A stretch of 12,569 nt of DNA from Bacillota bacterium (lineage in GTDB: Bacteria; Bacillota; Bacilli; Alicyclobacillales; Alicyclobacillaceae): assembly GCA_021816665.1 (NCBI GenBank), contig JAKAXI010000025.1, forward strand, positions 1 to 12,569. The letters run 5' to 3'. Positions 1 through 6,210 of the stretch are shown one piece after another. Made by a program: the position numbers and the translations under genes. Under the pieces are notes generated by a model. It was given only the letters and a program-made list of their open reading frames with translations. It searched no databases and had not been told where the DNA came from. Each line of letters begins with the position of its first letter. Within the stretch, counting starts at the first letter, position 1.

Positions 1-918
1 GCGATTCCCTATGTAGCATGGACAGCAATTTACTACGCATTTGAAGGGACTTACGTGCCTGGTTTCAGTTGGGCGCCCGCAGTGCTGTTGCCGAAATTTG
101 GAGCATCGTTGTTATCCGCGAATATGTTTTTCTTGTACTTCTTAATGGTGTCCATGCAGTTCTATGTGCTATTTCCTCTGGTGCTGAAGTTCATGAAAAA
201 AATGGAGAATCACTTGGGTTGGGTCTTTGCGGTGAGCTTTGTAATCGAAGTGATCATTTTGTACGTGAACCAAGTGTATATCGACCCTGCTCAATGGAAG
301 TTCTCTTCAAAGTTCGTCAACCTGCTGATTCACCATCGTGACGAAATTATTTTCACGTATCAATTCTGGTTCATTGCGGGCGCTATTATCTCGATTAAGT
401 ACGCGCAGATCCGTGATTGGGTGTGGTCGCATACTAAGTTGGTTGTGGGCGCTGTGGTTCTCATGATTTTTTTCCTGTGGGCAACCTATTTCCTCACTCA
501 CCAGGTATTTCACTTTTTGGATTGGATCGCTGTCGATACACTGCAGCCTATCATGGTGCCTTACTCTTTGGTGGTATCGATTGGTTTGTGGTTCATCGGT
601 ATAAAGTGGGCCCGCGTTCGAGTCGAGCCCTATATGCAGCGCGCCAGCCGTATTATCCAGTTCTTCGGCGGCGTCTCGTTCGGCATTTTTCTCTTCCAGC
701 CGCTCGCGCTTCACTACACGGAAGCCGTCGACTACCATGTACACTGGCACGGCTTCGCACACTACTTGCTGATACCGTTTACGGCTATCGGGTCGTATGT
801 TTTGTCGGCGCTTGGCGCGTACGTAGTCAGCAAGATTCCTTATATAAGTTATATCGTCGGCGAAAAGACGAACCTTCGTCGTCGCGCCGACAAGCTGTCT
901 GCTACGCAAACGGTGTAA
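1..918 (+). CDS. Membrane acyltransferase, OafA/YrhL type (acyltransferase 3 family), 5'-partial
   Basis: The reading frame is open from base 1, so the gene begins before the window; an internal GTG at 55 is not the start. About 305 residues are visible, ending at TAA 916-918. They contain about seven hydrophobic membrane-spanning stretches separated by short polar loops, with a basic C-terminal tail (near NLRRRAD). Aromatic-rich helices such as MFFLYFLMVSMQFYVLFP are typical of integral membrane acyltransferases that O-acetylate or O-acylate cell-surface sugars (family knowledge). The N-terminal part, which carries the family's conserved His/Arg motifs, lies outside the window, so catalytic residues cannot be checked and the acceptor is unknown. 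The gene converges with the DNA ligase, with four bases between the two stop codons and no clear terminator. Base composition drifts from about 45% GC (1-240) to about 54% (661-900). Another polytopic membrane family is possible but less likely. Confidence 0.8.
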   Translation, partial: AIPYVAWTAIYYAFEGTYVPGFSWAPAVLLPKFGASLLSANMFFLYFLMVSMQFYVLFPLVLKFMKKMENHLGWVFAVSFVIEVIILYVNQVYIDPAQWKFSSKFVNLLIHHRDEIIFTYQFWFIAGAIISIKYAQIRDWVWSHTKLVVGAVVLMIFFLWATYFLTHQVFHFLDWIAVDTLQPIMVPYSLVVSIGLWFIGIKWARVRVEPYMQRASRIIQFFGGVSFGIFLFQPLALHYTEAVDYHVHWHGFAHYLLIPFTAIGSYVLSALGAYVVSKIPYISYIVGEKTNLRRRADKLSATQTV

Positions 919-922
919 TAGT

Positions 923-1882
923 TTAGTTAGAGGTCAATCCTTCACTGTCCCACGTACAGGTGGTAACTGCTGCGGTGCTCAGAGCCTGCAGCGTCGGTTG
1001 GCGAAGGAGCCCTTCTCGAGTTAGTTCCCGATATATCACCTTGACTGTCACAGTTGGCGCGACCCAAGTCACCCTCTGAATTCGCGGACGGCGCGCAAAT
1101 GGACAAACTGGGCTAACGGAATCACGTAACCGCTGAATTAAGTCGCTCCATTCTGTGCGGTTAAACTTTCCCGGCCCTACTTGCCCAATCAGTCCAAAGC
1201 TTCCCTGAGCATCGTACAAGCCTAACACAAGTGCGTTTGGTACACCGGCGTTATCCACCGTGAATCCGCCAATAACGGCTGTCGCGTCTCGGTAAATCTT
1301 GACTTTCCGCCAGTCTTCGTGCTTTTGTCCGACGCGGTACGGCGAGTCAAGGTGTTTCGCCACAACACCTTCCATCTTTTTTTCTTTCATGGCAAAAAAA
1401 AGTGCAGTCCCATCTGCCTCTGACTCGACATAGTGCACCGTCGGGTGTGGGGACAACACGCTTCTAAGGAGCTCTTGTCGTTTCCATAACGGCCAAGTTG
1501 TGATCCACTCTCCTTGCCAAAACAACATATCGAATACCATGTATGCGATTGGCACAGTTTTCAGGAGTCCTGACACGCGCTCAGGTCTTCGGACTCCATC
1601 GCGACGCATCACTTCATGGAAATCTGGCGTACCGTTCGGGCCTAAAGCAATAACTTCCCCATCAAGAATCACGGGCGTTTGTAAGCAGTAGGAGCGAACG
1701 TCGAGAAGTTCAGGGTATTGTAACGTTCGCTCCCGCCCATGGCGGTTGAAAAGCCGTACAGACGACGCCGTTTGAGCATAAGTGAGAACACGCACGCCAT
1801 CCCACTTAACCTGCGTAATCCAGCGTGATCCCTCAGGAATCCGATCGGAGATGACCGGTTCCATTGGTGCGATGACCTCCAT
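923..1882 (-). CDS. Stand-alone ATP-dependent DNA ligase (LigD-ligase-domain type)
   Basis: This 319-aa protein joins DNA nicks through an enzyme-AMP intermediate. The nucleotidyltransferase motifs are all visible: motif I KWDGVR with adenylated Lys26, motif III DGEV at 74-77, motif IV EGVVAK at 171-176 and motif V WRKVK at 191-195. Residues from about 200 to the end fit the C-terminal OB-fold domain. The length matches a bare ligase core; no polymerase or phosphoesterase domain of a full LigD is fused. Such ligases work with Ku in bacterial end joining or in other repair (family knowledge), but no ku gene is in the window, so the role is inferred. The ATG at 1882 is preceded by GGAGGG with about 6-nt spacing. 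The small Cys-containing gene ends 18 bases upstream on the same strand, so the two are probably cotranscribed. The gene is distinct from the essential NAD-dependent LigA. Confidence 0.92.
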   Translation of the reverse strand: MEVIAPMEPVISDRIPEGSRWITQVKWDGVRVLTYAQTASSVRLFNRHGRERTLQYPELLDVRSYCLQTPVILDGEVIALGPNGTPDFHEVMRRDGVRRPERVSGLLKTVPIAYMVFDMLFWQGEWITTWPLWKRQELLRSVLSPHPTVHYVESEADGTALFFAMKEKKMEGVVAKHLDSPYRVGQKHEDWRKVKIYRDATAVIGGFTVDNAGVPNALVLGLYDAQGSFGLIGQVGPGKFNRTEWSDLIQRLRDSVSPVCPFARRPRIQRVTWVAPTVTVKVIYRELTREGLLRQPTLQALSTAAVTTCTWDSEGLTSN

Positions 1883-1900
1883 GGAATCCCTCCGTAACTC

Positions 1901-2110
1901 CTAGGATTTCCGAGCAGGCCTCGTTATACGCGGTATGCCGCCTATTTCGTGTTTTTGGTGTTCACTACATACACCGTACGGATAGACTGCTTCGGGTTGG
2001 ACGCGAAATACGGTTTTCATCCGCCTAGCACCTTCTGCACCCGCCAAGTGGTTGCAAGCTACGCACCAAACCAATGGACTTTCATCGACACTGCTTCGAT
2101 AATCCTTCAC
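1901..2110 (-). CDS. Small CxxC protein of unknown function, possible zinc-binding
   Basis: A 69-aa ORF begins with GTG, preceded by AAAGGA (2119-2124) with 8-nt spacing. An in-frame TAA at 2123-2125 lies just upstream, so this GTG is essentially the only possible start. I do not recognise the family. The sequence has a CxxC pair (Cys16, Cys19, in WCVAC) and a second CxxH pair (Cys48, His51, in GVCSEH), a spacing compatible with one structural zinc site (inference). The C-terminus is basic (ITRPARKS). There is no signal peptide or membrane helix. It ends 18 bases before the ligase ATG, and the ligase ribosome binding site sits in that gap, which supports cotranscription. It could be a DNA-binding accessory to the ligase, or unrelated. 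The main doubt is whether it is translated. Confidence 0.55.
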   Translation of the reverse strand: MKDYRSSVDESPLVWCVACNHLAGAEGARRMKTVFRVQPEAVYPYGVCSEHQKHEIGGIPRITRPARKS

Positions 2111-2149
2111 TTTGTCAGTCCTTTACCCACGTCAATAAGACGAACTCGG

Positions 2150-2170
2150 CAAACAGCATACCACTGTTTG
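2150..2170 (-). promoter_or_regulatory. Candidate extended -10 promoter inside a 7+7 bp dyad
   Basis: On the minus strand TGGTATGCT (hexamer 2155-2160) has the form of an extended -10 element about 40 bases upstream of the small-protein GTG. It lies in the inverted repeat CAAACAG-N7-CTGTTTG. No good -35 is seen at 16-18 nt. The dyad could be an operator for the small-protein/ligase pair. This is a weak call from sequence alone. Confidence 0.3.
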
Positions 2171-2222
2171 TCGCTACAACATGTCGAACTGTGTCGGGAA
2201 GGTGATTTTCGTTTGCAGATCG

Positions 2223-2978
2223 TCACTGAGTGATTGGCGGTGAATTTCCAGTCAGAGCGGTTTGAGCAGCCTCCCGCAGAAAGGTCGTGATGAGTCGAAC
2301 CACGGTGTCCGATTCGACATCTAAGCAGACGTGATGGCGAGAGTGCGGTAGCAGGTGCAGTTCTTTGTGGACCGAGGCAGTAGATCCGCATACAAGTGAG
2401 GCGCCCCGAGGATGGACGATTTCATCCTGTATTCCTTGAATGACACACAGTGGTGCTGTAACGTTTATGAGGTGACTGCGTGAGATGGCAACGAACCGTC
2501 GAAACTCCCGAAGCGCATTTGGTGGTGTCCACAGAAAGCCGCTGGGTCGGCGGTCAACGTACGCCCTTTCTAAGCCATTTGGTTTAAATCTGGCACGGAT
2601 GAATAACTTTAGTTGTCTGAGCGCAAGCACAGGGTGTGCATAGTAGATGGCCGGAGACAGCAGTGTCAACGACGTGACCGGTGTCCTCAGGCTGACCATG
2701 GCCGCGACCAATGCGCCCATGGAAAAACCGATTAAATGCACAGGTCCTCGCTCGGCCGCTTGCCGAGCCGTTGGTTCGGCGCTGAGAACCCAGTCTTCCC
2801 ACGTCACGTGTCGCAACCCTTCATATGTCCCGTCGTGTCCAGCGAGGGCGGGCGATTCAACTTCATAACCGGCATCGCAGAGGGCGGCGTGGAGTGGACC
2901 GAGTTCCATCGGCAGACCTGTGAATCCGTGCAGCAAGATGCAGGTTTCGACGGGTACTGGCTGTGCCACCGTTCTCAT
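2223..2978 (-). CDS. Alpha/beta hydrolase, carboxylesterase / monoacylglycerol lipase type
   Basis: A 251-aa cytosolic serine hydrolase that probably cleaves short- or medium-chain esters or monoacylglycerols. The oxyanion-hole motif HGFTG is at 17-21, the nucleophile elbow GFSMG at 84-88 (Ser86), the catalytic Asp is probably Asp185 (in IQDEIVH) and the His is His215 in SRHHVCLD. This spacing and C-terminal motif resemble the Est30-like carboxylesterases of Geobacillus/Bacillus (family knowledge). I chose the ATG at 2978 because GGAGGAGG lies just upstream. A TTG at 3011 would add 11 residues and overlap the preceding stop, but it has no ribosome binding site and its extension would encode the Shine-Dalgarno as protein (VGGG). 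The SDR gene ends 29 bases upstream, so the two are probably cotranscribed. The physiological substrate is not known. Confidence 0.88.
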   Translation of the reverse strand: MRTVAQPVPVETCILLHGFTGLPMELGPLHAALCDAGYEVESPALAGHDGTYEGLRHVTWEDWVLSAEPTARQAAERGPVHLIGFSMGALVAAMVSLRTPVTSLTLLSPAIYYAHPVLALRQLKLFIRARFKPNGLERAYVDRRPSGFLWTPPNALREFRRFVAISRSHLINVTAPLCVIQGIQDEIVHPRGASLVCGSTASVHKELHLLPHSRHHVCLDVESDTVVRLITTFLREAAQTALTGNSPPITQ

Positions 2979-2979
2979 G

Positions 2980-2987
2980 CCTCCTCC
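2980..2987 (-). promoter_or_regulatory. Ribosome binding site deciding the hydrolase start
   Basis: The minus strand reads GGAGGAGG here, placing an AGGAGG core about 4 nt before the ATG at 2978. It falls inside the coding region if translation began at the upstream TTG (3011), which has no comparable site. It therefore argues for the shorter protein. Confidence 0.75.
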
Positions 2988-3007
2988 TACGGGTTTGTAC
3001 AAGTGTA

Positions 3008-3886
3008 TCAAACGCTGAACGGCTTATGCGATAAGTGCAAGTCCTCATATACCGTGTGAAGGTCAGCACAAACATTACCTTCATCAAGCATGACCAGTTG
3101 GTCTTGCGTAATTGGGTAAGCCGGGATGCGTTGTAAGAGTGCCGTCAGAGGTTTCATCAGCATCATAGGGACGTGCACTGGCCGCAGTCGTCGATGGAGA
3201 GAACGAGCGATTTGACGAAGGATGTCTAGATAACTGATGATATCCGGTCCACCAAGTTCATAAGTCTTGCCACGGGCTTCTTGTACAGTCAAGGCGCGAC
3301 AAAAGGCCTCTGCGACTGTCTGGACATGCACGGGCTGGAGTAGCGTATTACCGTCCCCGATGACGGGTGTGACCGGCGAGGAACGGACAAGGTCAGTGAG
3401 TTGAGAAATAAAGTTGGGTCCGGGGCCACCGCGTCCGAACACAATGGACGGGCGAAACACCGTGTACGACAGACCAGACCGCCTGACTGCTTCTTCTGCC
3501 CGCCACTTCGACCGATGGTACTTGGACACAGCATTTGCGCGAGTACCAAGGGCGCTCATGTGTACGTAATGCTGAACCTGGGCCTGAGAAGCAGCTTGCA
3601 CGACGCTCATCGTGCCATCGAAGTGAACGTGATCCATCGTCACGCCGCGCCGGGGCTGTTCACGTATGATGCCGACCAAGTGAATGACCGCGTCGCAGCC
3701 GGTCATCTGCTTGGTTAAGAAGGATTCGTCAAACAGGTCGCCAGTGACAACACGCACCCCCTCACTCGGGGCCGGACGCTCCGAGTCGAATCGCGCCAAG
3801 AGGGTTACTTCATGGCCAGCCTGCAGACACGATTCCACCACGACGCGCCCAACGTATCCAGTCCCGCCAGTTACGAATACCCTCAC
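3008..3886 (-). CDS. NAD(P)-binding SDR-family protein, NDUFA9/epimerase-like
   Basis: This 292-aa protein opens with a Rossmann motif, GGTGYVG at 7-13, in the GxxGxxG form of extended and atypical short-chain dehydrogenases. Further family marks are the acidic GDLFD near 49-53 after beta-3, HLVGI near 69-73, and a YxxxK pair (Tyr123, Lys127 in YHRSK), the usual catalytic pair of SDRs. The segment PSIVFG (about 147-152) and the later PVHV and YELGGP segments match the NDUFA9-like/NmrA-like group, often annotated as complex I NDUFA9 subunit family or NAD-dependent epimerase. The substrate cannot be read from sequence. GTG at 3886 is the start, preceded by AGGAGG with 9-nt spacing. It lies 62 bases after dnaD on the same strand and 29 bases before the hydrolase, so it is probably in the same transcript. 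Confidence 0.85.
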   Translation of the reverse strand: MRVFVTGGTGYVGRVVVESCLQAGHEVTLLARFDSERPAPSEGVRVVTGDLFDESFLTKQMTGCDAVIHLVGIIREQPRRGVTMDHVHFDGTMSVVQAASQAQVQHYVHMSALGTRANAVSKYHRSKWRAEEAVRRSGLSYTVFRPSIVFGRGGPGPNFISQLTDLVRSSPVTPVIGDGNTLLQPVHVQTVAEAFCRALTVQEARGKTYELGGPDIISYLDILRQIARSLHRRLRPVHVPMMLMKPLTALLQRIPAYPITQDQLVMLDEGNVCADLHTVYEDLHLSHKPFSV

Positions 3887-3948
3887 GAGTTGCTGCCTCC
3901 TACTCCGGCCACATGGTTAGCCTTGGACGGTATCCAACCCAGTTCTAT

Positions 3949-4686
3949 TCAGGTATCCGGAAACAGTTGATAGAAAGCAGCATAACGTTCATCTCGGGCT
4001 GCGACGTCTGCACTGCGGTTCGAACGTTTTGCAGGTTGGGTAGTTCCGGCCGCAGTTTCTTCCCGAGCTTTCTGCCGTTCTCGGTAACTTTCGCGGTACT
4101 GCTCAAGTTCTTGCCGAGTCCGCACCCGATGCCGTTGCCAATCGAACAAGACCCTGTCAATGTATTTGAAACTGTATTTGTTGGCGAGTACGGCCTCTCG
4201 CAAAGCCTCTGCGACCATCCACTCAGGGTGTCCGTCGCGCGATATCCAGGCGCGAATTTGTTCGCACTCAAATCCGGACAGAGGTCGACCAAACTCAGCT
4301 TCAAAGAGGGAAACCGTGTCCGTTCTCTGAACGAGCGGATCCGGTGTATGACCCTGGAGACGCTGCCACAGTGGGGACAGGTCGAAGTAGTTGCAGGAGA
4401 ATCCGTCCTCATCTTGCTTTTCTCCAATCGCGAGGCAACCTCTTGCAACAAGACGTTCCATGCAAGCGCCGGCTTCGTCCGGAGATAAATTACATGCATC
4501 GCCAAGCTCTTTCAGCGTCAATAACTCTTTGCCCTGGACCTGGCTTGCAGCGAGGATTTGTAGGAGCATAACCAGTTCTTCGGCCTGTAGTTCAAGCTTG
4601 GAAAACTGTCTAAAGAGCGAAAATGGAACGCTCACAAACGGCGTTCCCAGCAGAGTGCTTACATCAGATGGGCCCTCAGGTTTCAC
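3949..4686 (-). CDS. dnaD: DnaD-family DNA replication initiation protein
   Basis: A 245-aa homologue of DnaD, the Firmicutes primosome protein that acts with DnaA, DnaB and DnaI in helicase loading at oriC and restart sites (family knowledge). Residues about 18-105 fit the N-terminal winged-helix oligomerisation domain. Residues about 115-195 fit the DnaD/DnaB C-terminal domain, including the conserved motif near YSFKYIDRVLFDWQRH. A basic, low-complexity linker rich in Arg/Lys follows, and the protein ends in a short aromatic tail (YAAFYQLFPDT) that may be a protein contact. The GTG at 4686 is preceded by AAGGGGGG (4694-4701) with 7-nt spacing. The frame stays open to 4821, but that extension runs through the promoter and dyad region and has no ribosome binding site. 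Position directly after asnS matches the Bacillus gene order. Confidence 0.9.
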   Translation of the reverse strand: MKPEGPSDVSTLLGTPFVSVPFSLFRQFSKLELQAEELVMLLQILAASQVQGKELLTLKELGDACNLSPDEAGACMERLVARGCLAIGEKQDEDGFSCNYFDLSPLWQRLQGHTPDPLVQRTDTVSLFEAEFGRPLSGFECEQIRAWISRDGHPEWMVAEALREAVLANKYSFKYIDRVLFDWQRHRVRTRQELEQYRESYRERQKAREETAAGTTQPAKRSNRSADVAARDERYAAFYQLFPDT

Positions 4687-4712
4687 AGCATGGCCCCCCT
4701 TCTTCTTCACAC

Positions 4713-4718
4713 AGTATA
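4713..4718 (-). promoter_or_regulatory. Probable dnaD promoter (extended -10)
   Basis: The minus strand reads TGCTATACT, an extended -10 with hexamer TATACT at 4713-4718. The expected start of transcription is near 4706, giving a leader of about 20 nt before the dnaD GTG, with the ribosome binding site in it. No good -35 is visible; that region is occupied by the 13-bp dyad. dnaD may thus be expressed separately from asnS as well as by read-through. Confidence 0.45.
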
Positions 4719-4725
4719 GCATGGA

Positions 4726-4764
4726 CCGCGCCGAACCGGCACGAAGTTTGTCGGTTCGGCGCGG
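4726..4764 (-). repeat. Perfect 13-bp inverted repeat between asnS and dnaD
   Basis: The arms CCGCGCCGAACCG (4726-4738) and CGGTTCGGCGCGG (4752-4764) are perfectly complementary, with a 13-nt loop. The repeat begins 11 bases after the asnS stop. As RNA it would be a very stable hairpin, but neither strand has a U-tract after it, so it is not a standard intrinsic terminator. It lies immediately upstream of the dnaD -10, over the -35 region. It could be an operator, a mRNA-stabilising 3' hairpin for asnS, or a U-less terminator. Confidence 0.7.
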
Positions 4765-4774
4765 GGATGTTTCC

Positions 4775-6073
4775 TTATGGGTACAGGCGGTATAGCAAGC
4801 GAGGAAATGGGATCGCTTCACGAACGTGTTCTAGCCCGCAAATCCATGCGATCGTACGTTCAAGCCCAAGTCCAAATCCAGCATGCGGGACAGACCCATA
4901 CTTGCGCAGGTCGAGATACCACGCATAGGTGTCGGTTGGGAGATTGTGCGTTTCGAACCGCTCTGCCAACAATTTGTAATCATGGATGCGTTCACTGCCG
5001 CCGATAATTTCTCCGTACCCTTCAGGAGCAATCATGTCGTCGCACAGCACAACTTCTGGTCGGTTGGGGTCGGGCTGCATATAAAATGCTTTGACAGATG
5101 TGGGATACCGCTCGATGATGAGCGGACGGTCATACTCTTCCGCAAGTGCGCTTTCGTGAGGTGCGCCGAAGTCTTCTCCCCACTCAATTTCATGCCCGTG
5201 TGACTTCAACCATTCGATTGCCTTGTCGTACGTGATTCGTGGAAACGGCGCTTTCACGTTGGCTAATTTCGAAACGTCTCGTCCAAGGGCTTTGAGTTCG
5301 TCCTCACAGTGGGTCAGGACGTGCTGAACGATGTGTGTGACGAGTGATTCTTGGACTTGCATATTTTCCTCGTGTTCGGCAAATGCCATCTCGGGTTCAA
5401 CCATCCAGAATTCAATCAGGTGCCGGCGAGTCTTTGACTTCTCCGCACGAAACACTGGACCGAAGGAGTACACTTTACCGAGAGCCATGGCCGCCGCTTC
5501 CGCATACATTTGGCCGCTCTGCGTGAGGTATGCTGATTCGTCGAAGTACTGCGTCTCGAACAGTTCCGTCGTCCCTTCACAGGAAGATGGAGTTAACACA
5601 GGTGGATCGACGCGCGTAAAGTCGTGGCTGTCAAGGTAATCAGACACGGCGCGCATGACTTCCGCGCGAACTTTCAAGATGGCGCGTTGCCGGGGCGTGC
5701 GGATCCACAGGTGCCGATGGTCCAAGAGGAAGTCCACACCGTGCTCCTTGAGCGTAATCGGGTAATCCTGTGAGGGCCCCACAGCCTCGACGCCGACTAG
5801 CGTGACCTCGTAACCACCTTGAGCTCTCGCATCTTCACGGACAATCCCTTCCACTGTCAGCGACGATTCCTGTGTCAGGCTGTTGCACCGCTCAAAAATT
5901 TCCTCCCCTACCTCGCTCTTGACAGCGACGCACTGGATTAATCCCGTCCCATCCCGAACCTGTAAAAATTGGATTTTCCCACTGGATCGTTTGTTGTACA
6001 ACCAACCATGAATTTGTACTGTCTGTCCGACGTACGCCCCCACGTTTTGAATCGTTGTCACCGGACTCGCCAC
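4775..6073 (-). CDS. asnS: Asparaginyl-tRNA synthetase
   Basis: A 432-aa class II aminoacyl-tRNA synthetase (subclass IIb) that charges tRNA-Asn with asparagine in the cytoplasm. The N-terminal OB-fold anticodon-binding domain (about 1-110) contains [17 protein letters not shown]. Class II motif 2 is near [21 protein letters not shown], and motif 3 is GFGLGLERT near the C-terminus. The segments [31 protein letters not shown] and [12 protein letters not shown] closely follow Bacillus-type AsnS and separate it from AspS. I chose the GTG at 6073 because GGAGGG (6080-6085) precedes it by 6 nt and the length then matches the family. The frame stays open upstream to 6184, but that stretch contains the promoter and terminator. 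A consensus promoter lies directly upstream. The leader of about 18 nt is too short for a T-box, which controls many Firmicutes synthetases, so control must act otherwise. dnaD follows. Confidence 0.97.
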   Translation of the reverse strand: MASPVTTIQNVGAYVGQTVQIHGWLYNKRSSGKIQFLQVRDGTGLIQCVAVKSEVGEEIFERCNSLTQESSLTVEGIVREDARAQGGYEVTLVGVEAVGPSQDYPITLKEHGVDFLLDHRHLWIRTPRQRAILKVRAEVMRAVSDYLDSHDFTRVDPPVLTPSSCEGTTELFETQYFDESAYLTQSGQMYAEAAAMALGKVYSFGPVFRAEKSKTRRHLIEFWMVEPEMAFAEHEENMQVQESLVTHIVQHVLTHCEDELKALGRDVSKLANVKAPFPRITYDKAIEWLKSHGHEIEWGEDFGAPHESALAEEYDRPLIIERYPTSVKAFYMQPDPNRPEVVLCDDMIAPEGYGEIIGGSERIHDYKLLAERFETHNLPTDTYAWYLDLRKYGSVPHAGFGLGLERTIAWICGLEHVREAIPFPRLLYRLYP

Positions 6074-6097
6074 GGCGCTCCCTCCATTCCAACCAAG

Positions 6098-6126
6098 ATT
6101 ATAGAGAATGAGACAAACCCGGTCAA
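6098..6126 (-). promoter_or_regulatory. asnS: Sigma-A-type promoter for asnS
   Basis: On the minus strand the -35 TTGACC (6121-6126) and a perfect -10 TATAAT (6098-6103) are separated by exactly 17 nt. The start of transcription is expected near 6091, giving a leader of about 18 nt before the GTG at 6073, with the GGAGGG site inside it. The -35 directly abuts the T-rich tail of the upstream terminator. Confidence 0.85.
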
Positions 6127-6159
6127 AGTACAAAACCCGGAACCAATGGGTTCCGGGCT
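6125..6159 (-). terminator. Intrinsic terminator after the FtsH-like gene
   Basis: On the minus strand CCCGGAACC and GGTTCCGGG (6149-6157 and 6136-6144) form a perfect 9-bp stem with a 4-nt loop (CATT), extendable by two weaker pairs. TTTTGTACTTT follows. It lies about 50 bases after the FtsH-like stop codon and separates that transcript from the asnS promoter. Confidence 0.85.
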
Positions 6160-6210
6160 GCACAACGTTGTCACACTGTCTCATTTTTTACTAGCCGACG
6201 TTGTCGCCGC

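Noticed and set aside
307..909. Long open frame on the minus strand opposite the acyltransferase
   Set aside because: Its product is Arg/Asp-rich with no recognisable pattern, while the plus-strand frame gives coherent membrane helices. It is an antisense shadow.
2979..3011. TTG start at 3011 for the hydrolase, forming another TTGA overlap
   Set aside because: There is no ribosome binding site before it, while GGAGGAGG precedes the ATG at 2978.
3913..4488. Plus-strand open frame across dnaD
   Set aside because: Antisense to clear DnaD coding sequence, with no ribosome binding site or family pattern.
3945..4505. Alternative minus-strand frame overlapping dnaD
   Set aside because: The DnaD frame has domain motifs and a good ribosome binding site; this frame has neither.
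4726..4764. Calling the 13-bp dyad an intrinsic terminator
   Set aside because: No U-tract follows on either strand, so it is listed as a repeat with unknown role.
4687..4821. Upstream extension of dnaD to 4821
   Set aside because: It overlaps the asnS end, the 13-bp dyad and the promoter; the GTG at 4686 has the only good ribosome binding site.
6074..6184. Upstream extension of asnS to 6184
   Set aside because: The extension contains the -35, -10 and part of the terminator hairpin, and would add 37 residues not found in the family.
6074..6210. T-box riboswitch before asnS
   Set aside because: The gap is 137 bases and most of it is taken by the terminator and promoter; the single hairpin is followed by a T-run and lies upstream of the promoter.
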